NCBI GenBank assembly: GCA_947259925.1
Contig: CAMYOG010000004.1
Coordinates: forward strand, 1-64,000
Origin: Thermoanaerobaculia bacterium
Lineage (GTDB): Bacteria > Acidobacteriota > Thermoanaerobaculia > Multivoradales > JAHEKO01
Direction: 5' to 3'
Length of the DNA: 64,000 nt
Shown: positions 44,331-53,097 of the stretch, piece by piece
Layout: each line of letters starts with the position of its first letter
How positions within the stretch are numbered: position 1 is the stretch's first letter
The notes under the pieces: model-generated
Told to the model about the DNA's origin: nothing
Seen by the model: only the letters and a program-made list of their open reading frames with translations
Databases searched by the model: none
Translations under genes and position numbers: made by a program

Positions 44331-45065
44331 TTGAACTCTGAGATCCTCAACGAGCTTCGCGCTTGCATCGAGCGTGAACAGCTGGTGGTTCTGGCCACCA
44401 TCGTCGCCGGCGCCGGCGTCGGCAACCAGCTGCTCATCTGGCCGGCCGAGCAGACGCTCGGCGATCTGGGCACGCCACGCCTCAATCAGCGCGCCGCGCT
44501 CTTCGCCGAGAAGGCGTTCCAGAGCTTCGAAGCGAAGCGCCGGACGATCGACCACCAGGGCGAGCAGCTCGAGATCTTCTTCGACGTCCATCCGCCGCCC
44601 GAAAAGCTGGTGGTCATCGGCGCCGTCCACGTGGCGATTCATCTGATCGAGTTCGCCCGGGCGCTCGGGTTGCGGACGATCGTCATCGACCCGCGTACCG
44701 CCTTCGCCACTCCGGAGCGCTTCGCCGCCGCCGACCAGCTGATCGCGGAGTGGCCGGCCGCTGCGCTGGCCAGGATTCCGATCCACGAATCGACCTACTT
44801 CGTCACCCTGAGTCACGATTTCAAGATCGATCTGCCGGCCCTCGAGGTGGCGCTGGCCAGCCCCGCCCGCTACATCGGCGCGCTCGGCTCGACCCGGACC
44901 CACGAAAGGCGCGTTGCCGAGCTCCTCGAGCTCGGTCTCTCCGCCGAGCAGATCGATCGCATTCGGGCGCCGGTCGGACTCGATCTCGGCGGCCGTCGCG
45001 CCGAGGAGATCGCGCTCGCCATCGCCGCCCAGATCGTCGCCGCTCGGCACGGTAGGGAGCTCTAG
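44331..45065 (+). CDS. XdhC-family protein with Rossmann domain
   Basis: A 244-residue protein starting at TTG 44331. Residues 1-90 resemble a degenerate XdhC_CoxI domain without the GSAPR and SGGC signatures of the previous gene. Residues ~95-244 form the XdhC_C Rossmann domain: LVVIGAVHVAIHLIEFARALGLRTIVIDPR, YFVTLSHDFKID, RYIGALGSTRTHERR and IDRIRAPVGLDLGGRRAEEIALAIAAQIVA. Two unequal XdhC-like proteins side by side are common in cox clusters (CoxI/CoxF style). Together with the MocA-like gene 12 bases on, this forms a molybdenum-cofactor maturation set. Confidence 0.88.
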   Translation: MNSEILNELRACIEREQLVVLATIVAGAGVGNQLLIWPAEQTLGDLGTPRLNQRAALFAEKAFQSFEAKRRTIDHQGEQLEIFFDVHPPPEKLVVIGAVHVAIHLIEFARALGLRTIVIDPRTAFATPERFAAADQLIAEWPAAALARIPIHESTYFVTLSHDFKIDLPALEVALASPARYIGALGSTRTHERRVAELLELGLSAEQIDRIRAPVGLDLGGRRAEEIALAIAAQIVAARHGREL

Positions 45066-45076
45066 CCACGAGCCCG

Positions 45077-45682
45077 ATGAAACGAGTGTCGGCTGTCGTC
45101 CTGGCCGCCGGACCGTCCCGACGCTTCGCGGAGCAGGGACGAGACCTGAAACAGCTCCTGCCTCTCGACGGGGAATCCCTGGTGCGCCGGACGAGCCGGG
45201 TCGCGCTCGCCTCGGGCATCGGCCAGGTGGTCGCGGTCGTCGGCTGCCAGGCGGAGCGCGTGCGAGCCGAGATCGCGGACCTGCCGATCGAAGTCGTCGT
45301 CAACGAGAGCTTCGCCGAGGGGCAGAGCACCTCGGTCCGCTCCGGTCTCGAGCGAGTCGAGCCCGCGGCCGACGGGGCTCTCTTCCTCCCCTGCGATCAG
45401 CCGTTGCTGGACGTCGAGACTCTCGATCGGATCCTCGGGGCGTACGCCGAGAGCTCGGCCGGCATCGTGGTGCCGACGTTCCGCGGCGAGCGCCGCGCGC
45501 CGGTTCTGTTCGCTCGGGCGCTGTTTGCCGATCTCGCGGAGATCCAGGGGGACGCAGGCGGCCGCCAGCTGTTCACGGCCCATGGTGATCAGATTTTCGA
45601 AGTCGAGCTGGAGGACGAGCGTCCGCTCCTCGACGTCGACACTCCCGAGCAGCTGGCGCGGCTGCTCGACGGGCCCGCCTAG
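45077..45682 (+). CDS. MocA-like molybdenum cofactor cytidylyltransferase
   Basis: A 201-residue nucleotidyltransferase of the MobA/MocA family. Nucleotide-binding signature VVLAAGPSRRFAEQGRDLKQLLPLDG, middle motif FAEGQSTSVRSGLE, metal-binding Asp in LFLPCDQPLLD, and closing LLDVDTPEQLARL. MocA adds CMP to molybdopterin to make the MCD cofactor used by xanthine dehydrogenase/CO dehydrogenase enzymes, which agrees with the XdhC-like genes just upstream. MobA (GMP transfer) is the alternative; the context favours MocA. Confidence 0.87.
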   Translation: MKRVSAVVLAAGPSRRFAEQGRDLKQLLPLDGESLVRRTSRVALASGIGQVVAVVGCQAERVRAEIADLPIEVVVNESFAEGQSTSVRSGLERVEPAADGALFLPCDQPLLDVETLDRILGAYAESSAGIVVPTFRGERRAPVLFARALFADLAEIQGDAGGRQLFTAHGDQIFEVELEDERPLLDVDTPEQLARLLDGPA

Positions 45683-45724
45683 CCCCATGGGGGCACGGCG
45701 CTCGGCAGCTCCGACCCTGGTCGC

Positions 45725-46147
45725 CTACTTGCGACGCAGCTTGTGGTCCAGCGACATCCGGCCCGGGCCGGTCAGGAGCACGACCAGGTAGCCGATCAGG
45801 TAGAGGAACGCCTTCTCCCTGTCCAGGAACGCATCGCCCCCGTGCACGACGAAGAAGGCGACCAGGAACAGGATGATCGTCGGCACCGTGGCCAGGCGGG
45901 TCATGAACCCGACGGCGATCGCCAGCGGCGTGACGAACTCGGCCAGCACCGCCAGCAGGTGGCTCGGGCCGCTGCCGATCCCGAGCGGATCGGGAAAGCC
46001 GCCCCCACCACCGATCAGCCCCGTCAGCTTGCCCCAACCGTGGCCGTAGACCAGGCCGAAGGCGAGGCCAACCCGCAGCAGCAGCAGACCGAGATCGCGG
46101 CCGGCACCGTCGCGTCCGGGATCGAAGAATCTCCTCAAGGCGCTCAT
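45725..46147 (-). CDS. DoxX-family membrane protein
   Basis: A 140-residue four-helix membrane protein of the DoxX/DoxD type: LGLLLLRVGLAFGLVYGHGWGKL, LLAVLAEFVTPLAIAVGFMTRLA and TIILFLVAFFVVHGGDAF, with a short C-terminal helix. DoxX proteins are linked to thiol/oxidative-stress membrane complexes in mycobacteria. It overlaps the preceding membrane-protein gene by one base and lies in one run with the OsmC-like selenoprotein candidate, which fits a redox role. Specific activity unknown. Confidence 0.88.
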   Translation of the reverse strand: MSALRRFFDPGRDGAGRDLGLLLLRVGLAFGLVYGHGWGKLTGLIGGGGGFPDPLGIGSGPSHLLAVLAEFVTPLAIAVGFMTRLATVPTIILFLVAFFVVHGGDAFLDREKAFLYLIGYLVVLLTGPGRMSLDHKLRRK

Positions 46148-46554
46148 CAGACGTCCTCCATGGTCAGGCTGGGTTGCCGCTCTCCGAGCGCGTAGCGTAC
46201 AACGTCGGCGGCGTCGATCAAGAGCGACACGAGATCGGCCACGAGCACCGCTGCCAGCCAGACGCCGAAGGAGCTGTCCAGGCCGGCGGCCACCGACCGG
46301 GGCCAGAGCCAGACGAGCATCGGAATCCAGAGGACGTGCCCGATCCCGAGTAGGCGGACGAAGCCCTTGGCGCGGAAGATGATCATCTGCAGCATCGCCC
46401 CGATCACAAAGACGGCCAGGACCACTCGCGACTCCTGGCGAGCGAGGAAGAAGAGCGGCACGACCCCGTTCACGACGATCAGCAGCCCGACCCAGCCGCG
46501 CCAGAACGGCGACAGGATCCAGAGGCCGCGCAGGAATCCGATGAAGATCTTCAC
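46147..46554 (-). CDS. Hypothetical four-helix membrane protein
   Basis: A 135-residue membrane protein with about four hydrophobic helices (WVGLLIVVNGVVPLFFLA, VVLAVFVIGAMLQMIIF, LLGIGHVLWIPMLVWLW, FGVWLAAVLVADLVSLLIDA). I do not recognise the family with certainty. It is the middle gene between the OsmC-like and DoxX genes: 14 bases after the first and overlapping the second by one base. It may be part of the same membrane redox module. Confidence 0.65.
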   Translation of the reverse strand: MKIFIGFLRGLWILSPFWRGWVGLLIVVNGVVPLFFLARQESRVVLAVFVIGAMLQMIIFRAKGFVRLLGIGHVLWIPMLVWLWPRSVAAGLDSSFGVWLAAVLVADLVSLLIDAADVVRYALGERQPSLTMEDV

Positions 46555-46568
46555 GACTCCGGCGAGCT

Positions 46569-47036
46569 TCAGACCAGCTCGAATCGGGTGACGATCTCGA
46601 CGCAGTCGCGGATCGTACGGGCGACCGGACAGTGATCGGCGTGAAACGAGTGCACGCGGGCGATGGTGTCGCGCCGCGCCTCGTCGGCCTTGAGGTGGTA
46701 GACCGCCTCGATGCGGTCGATTCTCAGCACCCGACCGTCCTTCACCACCTCCCCGGTCACTTCGGTGGTCAGGTCACCCTCTTGCAGCTCGATGCCGCGC
46801 GCCTCCAGCGCTGCGGCGAACGTACCGGTCAGTCAACCACCTGCGGCCGCGACCACGTAGTCGAGAGTCGTCGCGTGCGGCGCGAAGCGCTCGGGGTCGA
46901 CCCCGTAGTGCTCCGCGATCTCGGAATGGACTCCGAACATCACCGGCGACTGCTCGGCGGGCAGGTGCGCTCTGCGAACCGGACCCTGGATGCGCTCGAT
47001 CCGGACCTGCGAGGTGTAGGCGATATCTCGAATCAT
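46569..47036 (-). CDS. Selenoprotein candidate: OsmC-like protein with Sec at the reactive Cys
   Basis: Reading through TGA at 46833-46835 yields a 155-residue OsmC/Ohr-superfamily protein. The N-terminal part ends PHATTLDYVVAAAGG, then Sec68, then LTGTFAAALEARGIEL. In OsmC-like proteins this position is the reactive Cys of GGCLTGT. The C-terminal half keeps the second Cys (Cys136 in HSFHADHCPVARTIRDC). Without readthrough, both parts would be truncated domains. A strong SECIS-like hairpin follows the UGA. OsmC proteins reduce organic hydroperoxides; Sec would raise reactivity. First gene of an operon with two small membrane proteins, including DoxX. No clear Shine-Dalgarno precedes ATG 47036. 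Confidence 0.9.
46794..46835 (-). promoter_or_regulatory. Putative bacterial SECIS element (OsmC-like gene)
   Basis: After UGA (46835-46833), a 15-base spacer leads to a 9-bp stem with one bulged A: 46817-46813 pairs with 46798-46794, and 46811-46808 with 46802-46799. The loop is UGGAG (46807-46803), starting about 25 bases after the UGA. Geometry fits bacterial SECIS ranges; the loop has G at position 2. Confidence 0.6.
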
Positions 47037-47092
47037 GGTGACAGGATACTCAATTCGATCGGACCGGCCCGGTGCTAGGCTCTCCCGCGATC

Positions 47093-47914
47093 ATGGAGAA
47101 CGGCGATACGCCGACGCTCGGAAGCCTCGACTCCGAGGCGCACATCTGGCTCACCGGCCCGGTGTCACCGGAGGCCGCCGAGGACCACCTGCCGCTGCTG
47201 GTTGCCGAGGAGGTCGAGCAGTACGAGCGCTTCCTGGTCGACCGGCCGCGCTACCTCTATCTCGCCGCCCGAGCGCTGGCCCGCAGCGTGCTGTCGATCT
47301 ACGCGCCCGACGTCGATCCGGCCGCCTGGCGGTTCCGGTTCAACGAGCATGGAAGGCCCGAGATCGACGGGCCGGCCGACCAGCCACCACTCCGGTTCAA
47401 TCTCTCGCATACCGACGGCCTGGTCGCCTGTATGGTGACCCTGGAGATGGACACCGGGGTCGACGTCGAGTGGACCGAGCGAGGCATCGACCTGGTCGGC
47501 GTGGCGGGTCACAGCTTTTCCGAGCTCGAGGCGTCGGAGGTGCGGCAGCGGCGCGGACGTGAGCGCCGCGATCGCTTCTTCCGCTACTGGACGCTCAAGG
47601 AGGCCTACATCAAGGCGCGCGGCATGGGGCTGGCGCTGCCCTTGCGAAGATTCTCGTACACCTTCCCCGACCCGGGCGTCGTCAACATCGAGTTCGATCC
47701 CGAGGTCGGCGACCACGAGCCCGACTGGCAGTTCGCGCTCTACCAGCCGGCGCCAGAGCACTACCTGTCGGCGGCGATCCGCCGCGGCGACCGAGCCGAT
47801 CTCCGGATCGTGGTGCGGCGATCGACAGCGCTCGCCCGCGAGGCCGTGGAGGTCGATCCGCCGCGTCTGGTCGCTTCGCCGCCGAGTAGTGCGACCACCG
47901 CCCGCGCGACCTGA
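47093..47914 (+). CDS. 4'-phosphopantetheinyl transferase (Sfp type)
   Basis: A 273-residue enzyme that moves phosphopantetheine from CoA to carrier-protein serines. The Sfp/Gsp-type pseudodimer is visible: NLSHTDGLVACMV, metal-binding GVDVE (Asp124, Glu126), and WTLKEAYIKARGMGL with Glu170 and Lys174. It is longer than AcpS-type enzymes and has broad carrier specificity in relatives, so it could serve the ACP at 25280-25549. Start at ATG 47093; the TTG extension at 47072 has no support. It is divergent from the OsmC-like gene. Confidence 0.92.
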   Translation: MENGDTPTLGSLDSEAHIWLTGPVSPEAAEDHLPLLVAEEVEQYERFLVDRPRYLYLAARALARSVLSIYAPDVDPAAWRFRFNEHGRPEIDGPADQPPLRFNLSHTDGLVACMVTLEMDTGVDVEWTERGIDLVGVAGHSFSELEASEVRQRRGRERRDRFFRYWTLKEAYIKARGMGLALPLRRFSYTFPDPGVVNIEFDPEVGDHEPDWQFALYQPAPEHYLSAAIRRGDRADLRIVVRRSTALAREAVEVDPPRLVASPPSSATTARAT

Positions 47915-48076
47915 TCCGCTCTCCGGCCCTCCGACCGGCCTCCACAACCGACGGCGCCAGGCCGGCGCTCCTTGTGGGAGACTTGGCCGTGGAGGAAGGG
48001 ACGCGATGAGCGGCGCCAGACATCGAGGGGTCTCGTCGAGGATCGATAGGAGCGTGCGTCGGCGGGTGGAGAGCTG

Positions 48077-49249
48077 ATGGCCGACGACCCGTCATCGCTC
48101 GCCGGCCTGCGCGTCGTCGAGATGACCGAAGCGCTCGCCGGTCCCTACTGCGCGATGCTCCTCGGCGACCTGGGAGCAGACGTGATCAAGGTCGAGCGGC
48201 CCGAGGTTGGCGACCAGTCACGCGGCTGGGGCCCGCCGTTCCTCGACGGCGAGAGCGCCTACTACCTGGCGGTCAACCGCAATAAGCGCAGCGTGGAGCT
48301 CAACGTCAAGGAGCCCGCGGACCAGGAGCTCCTGCATCGACTGCTCGAAACGGCCGATGTGTTCATCACCAACAACCCGCGGCTCGAGTCGCTCGAGCGC
48401 TCGCGGATCGACCCCGACACCGTCCGCGGACGCAACCCAAGGCTGGTCTACGCTGCGATCAGCGGCTACGGCCACAGCGGCCCGAAAGCCGGTCGCGGCG
48501 GCTACGACGTGATCGCCCAGGGGGAGGCGGGCTTGATGGCAGCGACCGGCGGCCCGGAGGACGGCCCGATACGTTTCCCGACGCCGATGGCGGATGTCAG
48601 CGCCGGCATCTACACGCTGATCGGGATTCTAGCGGCGCTCTATCGCCGCGACCGCCGGGCCGGTGGCACCGGCCAGGGTCAGTTTCTCGACGTGGCCCTG
48701 GTCGACAGTCAGGTCACCTGGTTGACCAACCTCGGGGGCTCGTACTTCGCGACCGGTGAGCGCCCCCGCAAAATGGGCAATGCCCACCCATCGATCACGC
48801 CCTATCAGCCGCTGCGCGCTCGCGACAAGGAGCTGATCGTGGCGGTCGGCACCGAGCGGCTGTGGCGCCGTTTCTGCGCCATCCTGGGGGTCGAAGAGTC
48901 CCTGATGACCGATCCCCGCTTCGCCAGCAACCGCGAGCGCAACCAGCACCGCGCCGAGCTGGTGGAGCAGCTCGAGGGGCTCCTCAGCCAGCGCACCGCG
49001 GACGAATGGGTCGAGGAGCTGGTCTCGAGGGGGATTCCGGCCGGTCCGATCAACTTCCCAGACGATGCCCTGCGCGACGAGCAGCTCGCGGCGCGCAGCA
49101 TGATCGTCGAGCTCGAGCACCCGCTGCTCGGGTTGGTGCGCTCCATCGGCAGCCCGTTCCTGCTCTCGGACTCGCCACCGACCTACCGGCGGCACCCCCC
49201 ACGGCTCGGCGAGCACAACGACGAGATCCGGACCGAATTCTCGGGCTGA
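48077..49249 (+). CDS. CaiB/BaiF family III CoA transferase
   Basis: A 390-residue CoA transferase. The opening LRVVEMTEALAGPYCAMLLGDLGADVIKVERPEVGD is the family signature. Catalytic Asp173 lies in FPTPMADVSAGIYTLIGIL (equivalent to Asp169 of formyl-CoA transferase), and the C-terminal part has GIPAGPINFPDDALRDEQLAARSM. It exchanges CoA between carboxylic acids such as succinate, oxalate, formate or carnitine; which one is not readable. The ATG is directly after a short 23-codon frame (48006-48077) that I do not call. Confidence 0.92.
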   Translation: MADDPSSLAGLRVVEMTEALAGPYCAMLLGDLGADVIKVERPEVGDQSRGWGPPFLDGESAYYLAVNRNKRSVELNVKEPADQELLHRLLETADVFITNNPRLESLERSRIDPDTVRGRNPRLVYAAISGYGHSGPKAGRGGYDVIAQGEAGLMAATGGPEDGPIRFPTPMADVSAGIYTLIGILAALYRRDRRAGGTGQGQFLDVALVDSQVTWLTNLGGSYFATGERPRKMGNAHPSITPYQPLRARDKELIVAVGTERLWRRFCAILGVEESLMTDPRFASNRERNQHRAELVEQLEGLLSQRTADEWVEELVSRGIPAGPINFPDDALRDEQLAARSMIVELEHPLLGLVRSIGSPFLLSDSPPTYRRHPPRLGEHNDEIRTEFSG

Positions 49250-49305
49250 CGACCGAGCCCGGTTGGCTCACCTCGCCAGATCCCCAATCGCTCAGAACAA
49301 ACGGG

Positions 49306-51129
49306 CTAGCGCCCGCCGACTACCCGATCCCTACCGGTGCGCTTGCCCTCGTAGAGGCGCTCGTCCGCCAGCCTGATCAGCTCTTCGGCGGTCGTCGCTT
49401 CCCTCGGGAACGTCGCGATGCCGACCGTCGCGGTCACCTGCGCCATCGGTGGCTCGGCCTCGCTCGAGAGCACCGCCATCCGCTCGCGAATCCGGCCGGC
49501 TAGCTGCCGTGCGGCGGGACCCGCCGCGTGCGGCAGGATGACCGCGAACTCCTCGCCGCCGAATCGACAGGCGACGTCGGCGGAGCGGAGCGAGTCGATC
49601 AGGGCGCGGGCGAACGTCCGCAGCACCCGATCGCCCTCCTGATGCCCGTACCGATCGTTGACCGCCTTGAAGTGATCGAGGTCGGCCAGGATGAGGCTGG
49701 TCGGCAGCCCCGAACGGTCCGAGCGCGCCAGCTCGAGAGGCAGCACCTCGTCGAAGAAGCCGCGGTTGAACAGACCGGTGAGCGCGTCTCTGGCTCCCGG
49801 CGTGCGGACCCTCTCGTAGCGCCTCCCGGCGGCTCGCTGGTCCATCGGCAGCGCGAGGTTGAGCACCAGGGCGGTCACGCCGCCGGTGACCAGACCGGAG
49901 CCGAAAAGTGTTCGCAAGCCGGCCGAGAGATTCTGCAGCACGTCGGGGCGGAGCTCGACTCCGAGGCCTAGACCGATCGAGACCGCCAGGATCACCAGGT
50001 TCCGGCGGCTCGCTTCCGCGCTCCGATGGAAGATCGAGGCGCCGCTCGAGAAGATCATCGCGAACATGATCAAGCCGCCGCCCCCGATCACCGCGGCGGG
50101 CACGGTGGCGAACAGCGCGCCGACCTTGGGGACCAGCCCGAGGGCGACCAGGAACATCCCGCCGATCGCGGTCACGTGCCGGCTGGCGACGCCGGTGAAG
50201 TTCACCAGTCCGACGTTTTGCGAGTACGACGTGTTCGGGAAGGCGCTGAACAGGGCCGCGAGCCCGCTCATCGCTCCGTCGGCCACCAGGCCGCCACGGA
50301 GCTCGGCCTCGGTCGGCTCCCGTCCGACCGCGGCGAGCACCCCCGAGATGTCGCCGACCGTCTCCATGGTCGTGATGACGTAGGCGAACGCCATCAGCAG
50401 GATCGGCGCCCAGGCGAACTCGAGACCGAACCTGAGCGGCAACGGCAACGAGAACCAGGCCGCCTCGGACAGCGGCGAGAAGTCGACCCGCCCCAGACCG
50501 GCCGCGACCAGATAGCCGACGACGACACCGATCAGGACGCTCGCCGAGGCCAGCAGCCCGCGCGCGAAGCGATTGAGCAGCAGGGTGACCAGCAGGACCG
50601 TGGCGGCGATCCCGAGATTGGTCAGCGAGCCGTAGTCCTCGGCACCCCTGCCGCCGGCGGCGTAGTCCATGCCGACCGGAATCAGCGTCAGCCCGATCAG
50701 CATCACGACGATGCTGTTGACCAGCGGCGGGAAGAGACGCTTCAGACGGGCGATCGAGACGCCGAGCACGATCTCGATCACCGACGCCGCCAGGCAGGCA
50801 CCGAAGACCATCGCCAGGCCGTACTCCCGGCCGATACCGATGATCGCCGCCAGGAAAATCATGCTGGTCCCCATGACCATCGGGATGCGGCCACCGACGA
50901 TTCCGATCGGGTAGGACTGGACGATCGTCGCGACGCCTGCCATCAGGAGTGCCATCTGGACGAGCGCCGCCGTGGTGCCACCGGTCAGCCCGATCGCCCC
51001 CGCCGCCAGAAGCGGCACCGTGACGTTGCTGAGCAGCATGGCGGTAACGTGCTGGATACCGAGCGGCACGGCCTCGACCAGCGGTGGCCGGTCGTCGACG
51101 TCGTAGGTGATGCGCGCTGCCGCCCTCAC
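49306..51129 (-). CDS. NCS2 purine permease - GGDEF diguanylate cyclase fusion
   Basis: A 607-residue protein joining two usually separate activities. Residues ~15-430 are a nucleobase:cation symporter-2 (xanthine/uracil permease family) with about 12-14 helices. They include IGGRIPMVMGTSMIFL-type segments and the NCS2 signature SYSQNVGLVNFTGVASRHV. Residues ~445-600 are a GGDEF domain starting RDALTGLFNRGFFDEV, with active site GGEEF at 524-528 and an RSAD I-site five residues upstream, all intact. The two halves are joined by a short linker with no stop or frame change. Substrate transport or occupancy may control c-di-GMP synthesis. It overlaps the GT39 gene by 4 bases (51126-51129). Confidence 0.9.
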   Translation of the reverse strand: MRAAARITYDVDDRPPLVEAVPLGIQHVTAMLLSNVTVPLLAAGAIGLTGGTTAALVQMALLMAGVATIVQSYPIGIVGGRIPMVMGTSMIFLAAIIGIGREYGLAMVFGACLAASVIEIVLGVSIARLKRLFPPLVNSIVVMLIGLTLIPVGMDYAAGGRGAEDYGSLTNLGIAATVLLVTLLLNRFARGLLASASVLIGVVVGYLVAAGLGRVDFSPLSEAAWFSLPLPLRFGLEFAWAPILLMAFAYVITTMETVGDISGVLAAVGREPTEAELRGGLVADGAMSGLAALFSAFPNTSYSQNVGLVNFTGVASRHVTAIGGMFLVALGLVPKVGALFATVPAAVIGGGGLIMFAMIFSSGASIFHRSAEASRRNLVILAVSIGLGLGVELRPDVLQNLSAGLRTLFGSGLVTGGVTALVLNLALPMDQRAAGRRYERVRTPGARDALTGLFNRGFFDEVLPLELARSDRSGLPTSLILADLDHFKAVNDRYGHQEGDRVLRTFARALIDSLRSADVACRFGGEEFAVILPHAAGPAARQLAGRIRERMAVLSSEAEPPMAQVTATVGIATFPREATTAEELIRLADERLYEGKRTGRDRVVGGR

Positions 51130-53033
51130 GAGCCGTTCTCCAGCCAGGTGCGGAGCGCGAGCCCGACCCGCCGACGCAGTAGCCGGGGCTCGAGGTCGGT
51201 TAGCCGCACCTCGATCTGGCCGCTCGGCAGGCGGAAGCGCTCGGTGAGGAAGGAGCGCTCGGGGCCGCGGATACCGACCCGGACCGTGTCCAGATCCACG
51301 CCGCCGACGCTCACTCCAAGCTCGGTCTGCCGCGGATCGACCGCCGCGGTCGGCAGTGTGACCTGGAGTGACGCCAGCACTCCGGGGCTCAGGCCGTCCG
51401 GCAGAGCGAAACGGAAGCAGTTCCTCCCCGGTCGACAGCGACCACGATACTCGAGCTCCACCGCGGGTCCGGGCGACCAGCGATGGGTCAATGCCACCGC
51501 GGCCGGGCCGCGGGCGACGAAGAGCCGCGGCTCGATCCGCCGGCGGTCGGCCTCGTCGGCGCGGGCCATCAGCCGACGGTAGAGCTCGCCCTCTTCACCC
51601 TGCAGGCGCTCGGCGGGGAAGATCTCGCCGTCCGCGAGGTCGAGACGCTCGACTCCGATCTCGCCGAGCGGCGCGGCGCGGAACCCCGGGTACCTACGGG
51701 TGAGCTCGTCCTGACCCTCCCATAGCGGCTCCCGCTCGTCGCCCACCTCCAGGTAATAGAACCTCCCCGCGGGAGCGCGCCGCTCGTCCACCACCGCCTG
51801 GCGCGCCAGGTCGATCGCCGTAGGTACCAGGCTCCGGTAGACGTAGACCAGGCCGGGCTGCGCGAGGAAGACGAGCGCCAGGGCCACCAGCCCAACGCCG
51901 AGGCTGGCCCCGCCGAGCCGCTCCAGCCGAGTACTGCCCCACCTCCAGAGCCGCCAGCCGGCCCACGCCACGAAGATGCAGGTGATCGGCAGAACCGGCA
52001 GGAAGTTGTTCCCCTTGAAGTAGGGTGTGGCCACCGTGTAGGCGGCGGTGAAGGCGATCGGGAAGACCAGCAACATACTCCAGTAGGCCCGATCCAACTC
52101 CTCGCCACGCTTGGTGACCAGTCGCACGGCCAGGGCGACCGCTCCGATCAGCGCCACCAAACCGATCACGGGGCCGTGAACGTAACCGCTCAAGAGATAG
52201 CGCACCGCCTGCACCGGAATCGGTCCCGAGCCCTCCAGCCAGCCGGCGCGCATCTCGTAGTCGCGTTGCAGACCGCTCACGAAGTCGAGATACCAGCGGC
52301 CGTAGGGGTTCATCGCCAGGAACGCGGCCAGGCTGACCAGACCGGTTACCGCGATCAGCTTCAGCCGTCGGCTCCAGGCGACACTGCCGCGGAGCAGCGT
52401 CCCGACCACCAGGGAGACGGCGATGACGCCGCCGGTCACCTTGCCGCTCAACGCCAGAGCGATGCCGAAGCCGGCCAACGCATAGCTCTTGACGGTTCCG
52501 GCTCGCACCGCGCTGACGGACCAGTGGAGCGCCAGCAGTACGGTCAGCACGACCAGGGCGTCGGGCTTGAACTTGCCGGACGCGTGGATGTGCCAGGGCA
52601 GGAAGGTCAGGGCGAGGGTGGCCACCAGGGCGACCTCGCTGCCGAAGATCGGGCGCGCCACCAGGAAGAGGACCCAGAGCGAGGCGATCCCGTAGCCCAC
52701 CGACAGCAGTCGACAGATCAGATAGGCGGCCGGCGTGAACCCACTCTCGTCGCGAATCGCAAGCAGCTCGTTGCCGGTCGACCGGTGGAGCGCATCGCTC
52801 GCCGCCAGCAGCCCGGCCTGCGGCCAGGACTGGAGGGGTGACGGATAGTAGACCTTGGCCGGCCGGAGCGAGCCGGTCTCGAGAATCGACTCGACGTTCT
52901 CGAAGTTGTAGCGCTCGTCCCAGAAGCGATTCTCGTCCAGTCCGTAGACCGCGTACCAGACGCGCAGCGCCGCTCCGGCGAGCAGTATGCACGCCAGTAG
53001 AAGTCGCACGGTCGGCCCACGATCCACGGCCAC
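51126..53033 (-). CDS. GT39/PMT-like membrane glycosyltransferase
   Basis: A 635-residue membrane protein. The N-terminal ~400 residues have many hydrophobic helices and the GT-C catalytic-loop signature GLDENRFWDERYN (Asp33/Glu34 and Asp39/Glu40 in the first periplasmic loop). An extended soluble C-terminal part (~430-635) follows. It resembles ArnT/dolichyl-phosphate-mannose type glycosyltransferases, which transfer sugars from polyprenyl-phosphate donors to lipids, glycans or proteins outside the membrane. It lies between the PilZ and NCS2-GGDEF genes on one transcript, suggesting that its activity or glycan is under c-di-GMP control. Confidence 0.85.
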   Translation of the reverse strand: MAVDRGPTVRLLLACILLAGAALRVWYAVYGLDENRFWDERYNFENVESILETGSLRPAKVYYPSPLQSWPQAGLLAASDALHRSTGNELLAIRDESGFTPAAYLICRLLSVGYGIASLWVLFLVARPIFGSEVALVATLALTFLPWHIHASGKFKPDALVVLTVLLALHWSVSAVRAGTVKSYALAGFGIALALSGKVTGGVIAVSLVVGTLLRGSVAWSRRLKLIAVTGLVSLAAFLAMNPYGRWYLDFVSGLQRDYEMRAGWLEGSGPIPVQAVRYLLSGYVHGPVIGLVALIGAVALAVRLVTKRGEELDRAYWSMLLVFPIAFTAAYTVATPYFKGNNFLPVLPITCIFVAWAGWRLWRWGSTRLERLGGASLGVGLVALALVFLAQPGLVYVYRSLVPTAIDLARQAVVDERRAPAGRFYYLEVGDEREPLWEGQDELTRRYPGFRAAPLGEIGVERLDLADGEIFPAERLQGEEGELYRRLMARADEADRRRIEPRLFVARGPAAVALTHRWSPGPAVELEYRGRCRPGRNCFRFALPDGLSPGVLASLQVTLPTAAVDPRQTELGVSVGGVDLDTVRVGIRGPERSFLTERFRLPSGQIEVRLTDLEPRLLRRRVGLALRTWLENGS

Positions 53034-53097
53034 GAAGCCTAGCCTAGCTCGACGTGGGGTCGCCCCAGAGCTCAGCCTGGACCGGCCCGGGTGCCGT

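Noticed and set aside
42400-46835. General TGA recoding (Trp or Gly) as an alternative to selenocysteine
   Set aside because: Other genes in the window end in TGA at the expected family length, and all three in-frame TGAs fall on Cys columns, not Trp or Gly.
48006-48077. 23-codon frame just before the CoA transferase (TGATG junction)
   Set aside because: Arg-rich, no recognisable features; could be a leader peptide but nothing beyond position supports it.
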